A DNA stretch of 64,000 nt from contig NC_061867.1 of the NCBI RefSeq assembly GCF_907164915.1, positions 36,689,338 through 36,753,337 on the forward strand, given 5' to 3'. The notes under the pieces were generated by a model, which saw only the letters and a program-made list of their open reading frames with translations, made no database searches and was not told the origin of the DNA. This document shows positions 61,496-64,000 of this stretch, in pieces. The first letter of the stretch is position 1, and every line of letters starts with the position of its first letter. The translations under genes and the position numbers were made by a program. Origin of the DNA: Impatiens glandulifera. Lineage: Eukaryota; Streptophyta; Magnoliopsida; Ericales; Balsaminaceae.

Positions 61496-63346
61496 ATGGG
61501 AAGCATGACCCACAGCGACAAGCCGCCAATGCTAAACAGCGAAGCGTTTAGCAGTTGGAAGAAACAGATGTATTTACATCTGATTACGTTAGATGATGAG
61601 ATGAGCCGAGTCCTGAAAGAGGGACCGATCAAGATCAACAAGGAGGAAAGCCAATGGACGAGTGAAGATCGGAGAAGAAGTAATCTGGACAACCATTGCA
61701 TGAGGCATATCTATAAGGCTATAGATAACAACACTTTGAACAAAATATCAGAGTGTGAAAATGCAAAGGAAGCCTGGGAAACGATTATTCAGATCCACGA
61801 GGGAAACGAAAGAATCAAGGAGAATAAAATCTTGGTGGCTACGCAGAAGTATGAAAACATAAGGATGAAACCGGGAGAAAATATGAAGGAATTCAGCAAC
61901 CAATTCACCAGTGTAGTAAACGAGCTTCAGACACTCGGAAAGAAATATGACAACCGAGAAGTGATCATCAAAGCTTTAAGATCACTGCCAAGCACGTGGG
62001 ATATCAAGACCATGGTGATGAGGGAATCAAGCACCCTTGGGCAGATGAAGTTGCATGATGTGTTTGAGGACTTGGAAGCCTACGAATTCGAGATCAAGTC
62101 TCGGATCGAAGATGAAGCATCCACATCAACCGCAACAAGAGCATTGGTTACATCGGTGGAACCGGCGGCTCTAGTATCAACCGCACCGGCTCCAGGCAAA
62201 AACACCGATCAAATTACCGACGATGTGATGGCGATGCTAGCTCAGAAATTCGTGAAATTCATGAAGAAGAGCCAGCCACCATCTAATAATGATTTTAATT
62301 ATAACTATGTAGATAAATCAAACAAGAGATGTTATAACTGTGATGGTTTTGGACATTTCAGGTCAGAGTGTAGAAAACCAAGAAGAGACGATAGAAAACC
62401 GGAAGGAAACTATCAAGGAAATAATTATCAAGGGAATAACAATCAAGGCAACCGGTATCAAGGAAACAATTATCGGGGAAACAACAATAACCAACGAAAC
62501 GACTACCGAAGAAACGATGATCAACATGCTGATGCAGGAAAAGAGATTCAAAAGGTGCTCATTGCATCTGATGGTGGAAGCGAGTGGGCGTACTCCGATA
62601 ATGAAGATAGTGAAGAGAAAGTAACCTGCTTCATGGCAAACGACGAAGAGGTATTTGATTTCTCTTCTGATGAGTTTACTAAAGAAGATCTAGTCTCTGC
62701 ACTCAACCAAATGATCGCTGAGTTCAGAAATATATCTGCGTATATACCAACTCCTGTAGAACCTAAAACCGAACAAACAAATAATGTATATGATAAAACA
62801 TGTGAAATCGAAACGTATGAACCGGATGAACTATTCTCCGATAATGAGAAGACAGTTCAACCGGTAACCGAAACCGATGAACGAGCAATGTACGTCACAG
62901 CTGCGTGGGAGAGATCACGTCAAGCAGTGAAACAAATGTGTAACTATAAAAGACATCCGAAGTGTAGATATGGTATAAGCTATGAACCAAATAAACAAAA
63001 TGAAACAAAACAACCTAACGGGATGAAACTAACGAAAAATAATCTTCCATTTATAAAATTTGTCAAAAGTTCACAAACCGAAAATAACCTAAAACCGGAA
63101 GAAACGCTTAAGTATGTCGGTCCTAACGAATCTGAAAAAAGGCTTCATCCTGAGAGAAGGAAAGCCAACCGGAAACCAAGTAAAACAAATAAAACTCGAC
63201 ATCAAATAAGCCCATCACCACATAAGGCATTCTTGAGCAACAACCAAGAAGTTAAGCCAAATATTATCAAAACAATAATCGGGAAAGTGATCCGACTCAT
63301 TCAAGTCTGGATCCCAAAGGGACTAATCAACCATGGACCCAACTAA
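61496..63346 (+). CDS. Gag polyprotein of element H, intact (616 aa)
   Basis: Structural protein of the virus-like particle. Start MGSMTHSDKPPMLN, 31 bp after the primer site. Capsid-like UBN2-type region at about residues 60-195 (IHEGNERIKENKILVATQKY; SLPSTWDIKTMVMRES). Zinc knuckle CX2CX4HX4C at residues 279-292 (CYNCDGFGHFRSEC), followed by a Q-G-N-rich repeat (about 304-340, NYQGN units). Then an acidic serine-rich stretch, a helical region, AAWERSRQAVKQM near residue 467, and IQVWIPKGLINHGPN at the end. About 320 residues lie after the zinc knuckle, much longer than a short copia Gag. Pol follows in the +1 frame with a 20-bp overlap. Confidence 0.95.
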   Translation: MGSMTHSDKPPMLNSEAFSSWKKQMYLHLITLDDEMSRVLKEGPIKINKEESQWTSEDRRRSNLDNHCMRHIYKAIDNNTLNKISECENAKEAWETIIQIHEGNERIKENKILVATQKYENIRMKPGENMKEFSNQFTSVVNELQTLGKKYDNREVIIKALRSLPSTWDIKTMVMRESSTLGQMKLHDVFEDLEAYEFEIKSRIEDEASTSTATRALVTSVEPAALVSTAPAPGKNTDQITDDVMAMLAQKFVKFMKKSQPPSNNDFNYNYVDKSNKRCYNCDGFGHFRSECRKPRRDDRKPEGNYQGNNYQGNNNQGNRYQGNNYRGNNNNQRNDYRRNDDQHADAGKEIQKVLIASDGGSEWAYSDNEDSEEKVTCFMANDEEVFDFSSDEFTKEDLVSALNQMIAEFRNISAYIPTPVEPKTEQTNNVYDKTCEIETYEPDELFSDNEKTVQPVTETDERAMYVTAAWERSRQAVKQMCNYKRHPKCRYGISYEPNKQNETKQPNGMKLTKNNLPFIKFVKSSQTENNLKPEETLKYVGPNESEKRLHPERRKANRKPSKTNKTRHQISPSPHKAFLSNNQEVKPNIIKTIIGKVIRLIQVWIPKGLINHGPN

Positions 63347-64000
63347 ATGTGGGTACCAAAAAGGTGTAAATAATTGTTTGCTACAGGTTAGGAGGAGCAA
63401 CCGGTTAAAGAATTCTGAATGGTACTTGGACAGTGGATGCTCAAGGCATATGACCGGAAACAAGGAGCTACTGACCGACATCAAGTACGAAACCGGAGCA
63501 TTCATCACATTCGGGGATAACTCAAAAGGTAAAACCGTGGGCAAGGGTAAGATTGTCCATGGTGAACTATCCATAAATAATGTACTATTGGTAGAAAAAC
63601 TAAGCTTTAACCTGTTAAGCATAAGCCAAATGTGTGATTTGGGCTACAAAGTTGAATTTCATAAAAATTCATGTTTGGTCAAAAATCAAGATAATGACAC
63701 TTTGCTAACCGGTAACCGGATAGGAAACATTTACAAAGTAAATTGGAAAACTGATTTCGAAAAACCTGTGTGTATGATAGCCGGAAATGAACCAAACTGG
63801 CTTTGGCATAAACGGCTAAATCACTTGAACTTCAAAACTATTAACTTTATTTGTTCTAAAGAACTGGTTCACGGTTTTCCAAATATTAAGTTTTCAAAAG
63901 ATAAAGTATGTGCTGCATGTCAAATGGGGAAACAAGTGAAATCATCTTTCAAAAGTAAAGGAAATTATCAATCTGAAAGATGTTTAGAACTTTTGCATAT
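63327..64000 (+). CDS. Pol polyprotein of element H, N-terminal part (continues past window)
   Basis: Open from 63327 in the +1 frame relative to gag. Protease starts at EWYLDSGCSRHMTGNKELL (63417), with the catalytic D-S-G, then FITFGDNSKGKTVGKG, LLVEKLSFNLLSISQMC and a GAG-pre-integrase region with LWHKRLNHLNFKTINFI (63801) and CAACQMGKQVKSSF (63910), the histidine/cysteine zinc-binding part of integrase. It runs open to the window edge at LELLHM. No ATG starts it; expression needs a +1 shift from gag or another mechanism. Confidence 0.92.
63336..63357 (+). promoter_or_regulatory. Conserved gag stop / candidate +1 recoding site
   Basis: GACCCAACTAAATGTGGGTA and the next CC form the strongly conserved sequence around the gag stop. 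Its form in C (13669-13690), B (about 10709-10731), D (minus, near 33030-33010) and F (minus, near 48150-48130) is GACC(C/T)AA(G/T)T(A/G)AAT(A/G)TGGG. In H the gag and pol frames overlap only at 63327-63346, so a shift would have to occur in these 20 nt. Confidence 0.5.

Larger units (their letters stand above)
60202..64000 (+). mobile_element. Element H: copia element, 5' part, largely intact
   Basis: LTR (60202-61450), primer site, intact gag and intact pol up to the window end. It is inserted in the integrase gene of element G; the 5 bp left of the LTR are gaaac (60197-60201), and the matching copy would lie right of the window. CCGGTT-rich lineage. It is the only element here whose gag and visible pol have no premature stop, so it is the youngest candidate. 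Confidence 0.88.

Overview
This window is plant nuclear DNA (most likely a eudicot) made almost entirely of Ty1/copia-type LTR retrotransposons nested in one another. The evidence is copia-order polyproteins (gag, protease, integrase, reverse transcriptase, RNase H), primer-binding sites complementary to plant initiator tRNA-Met, TG...CA LTRs with 5-bp target-site duplications (TSDs), and one Ty3/gypsy-like 3' end. I see no host gene, rRNA, tRNA or CRISPR array. From memory only, and unchecked, the extra ORF described below resembles 'hypothetical proteins' annotated in Lamiales genomes; the species is otherwise undetermined.

Layout. 1-5646: decayed plus-strand copia element A, with a solo LTR (1691-3017) in its gag. 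5647-6459: Ty3/gypsy-like 3' end. 6551-7248 and 39911-46056: element E, split inside its integrase by element B. Element B (7249-39910, TSD gaagt) is itself split twice: by element C (11570-24072, TSD gtcta) and by element D on the minus strand (25958-36407, TSD ggcta). Without C and D, B is about 9.7 kb; it has gag and a very long extra ORF but no pol. 46273-49914: minus-strand element F, truncated at both ends. 49915-60201: minus-strand element G, which runs past the right edge. 60202-64000: the 5' part of plus-strand element H, the best preserved copy, sitting in the integrase of G.

Two lineages occur. One (A, B, D, E) carries arrays of a short inverted repeat, TTAGAC-spacer-GTCTAA, in its LTRs. 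The other (C, F, G, H and the solo LTR) is rich in the word CCGGTT. Both share a structured U5 leader, a gag-to-pol change of reading frame at a conserved site, and an extra gene family (here 'ORF2') between RNase H and the 3' LTR.

The most interesting system is ORF2. B, D and E each carry one copy; C and G each carry three paralogues in the same order, and the three pair up one-to-one between C and G. Most copies have their own upstream TATA-like box, and B and D share an E2F-like site 44 bp from a CACRTG-type palindrome. The proteins have a conserved N-terminal domain, basic linkers and sometimes long coiled-coil or RGG tails, with no signal peptide or membrane segment visible. They therefore look like nuclear or nucleic-acid-binding accessory proteins made from their own transcripts rather than envelope proteins. 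Most copies are broken, but ORF2-2 of C and the gag and partial pol of H are open.
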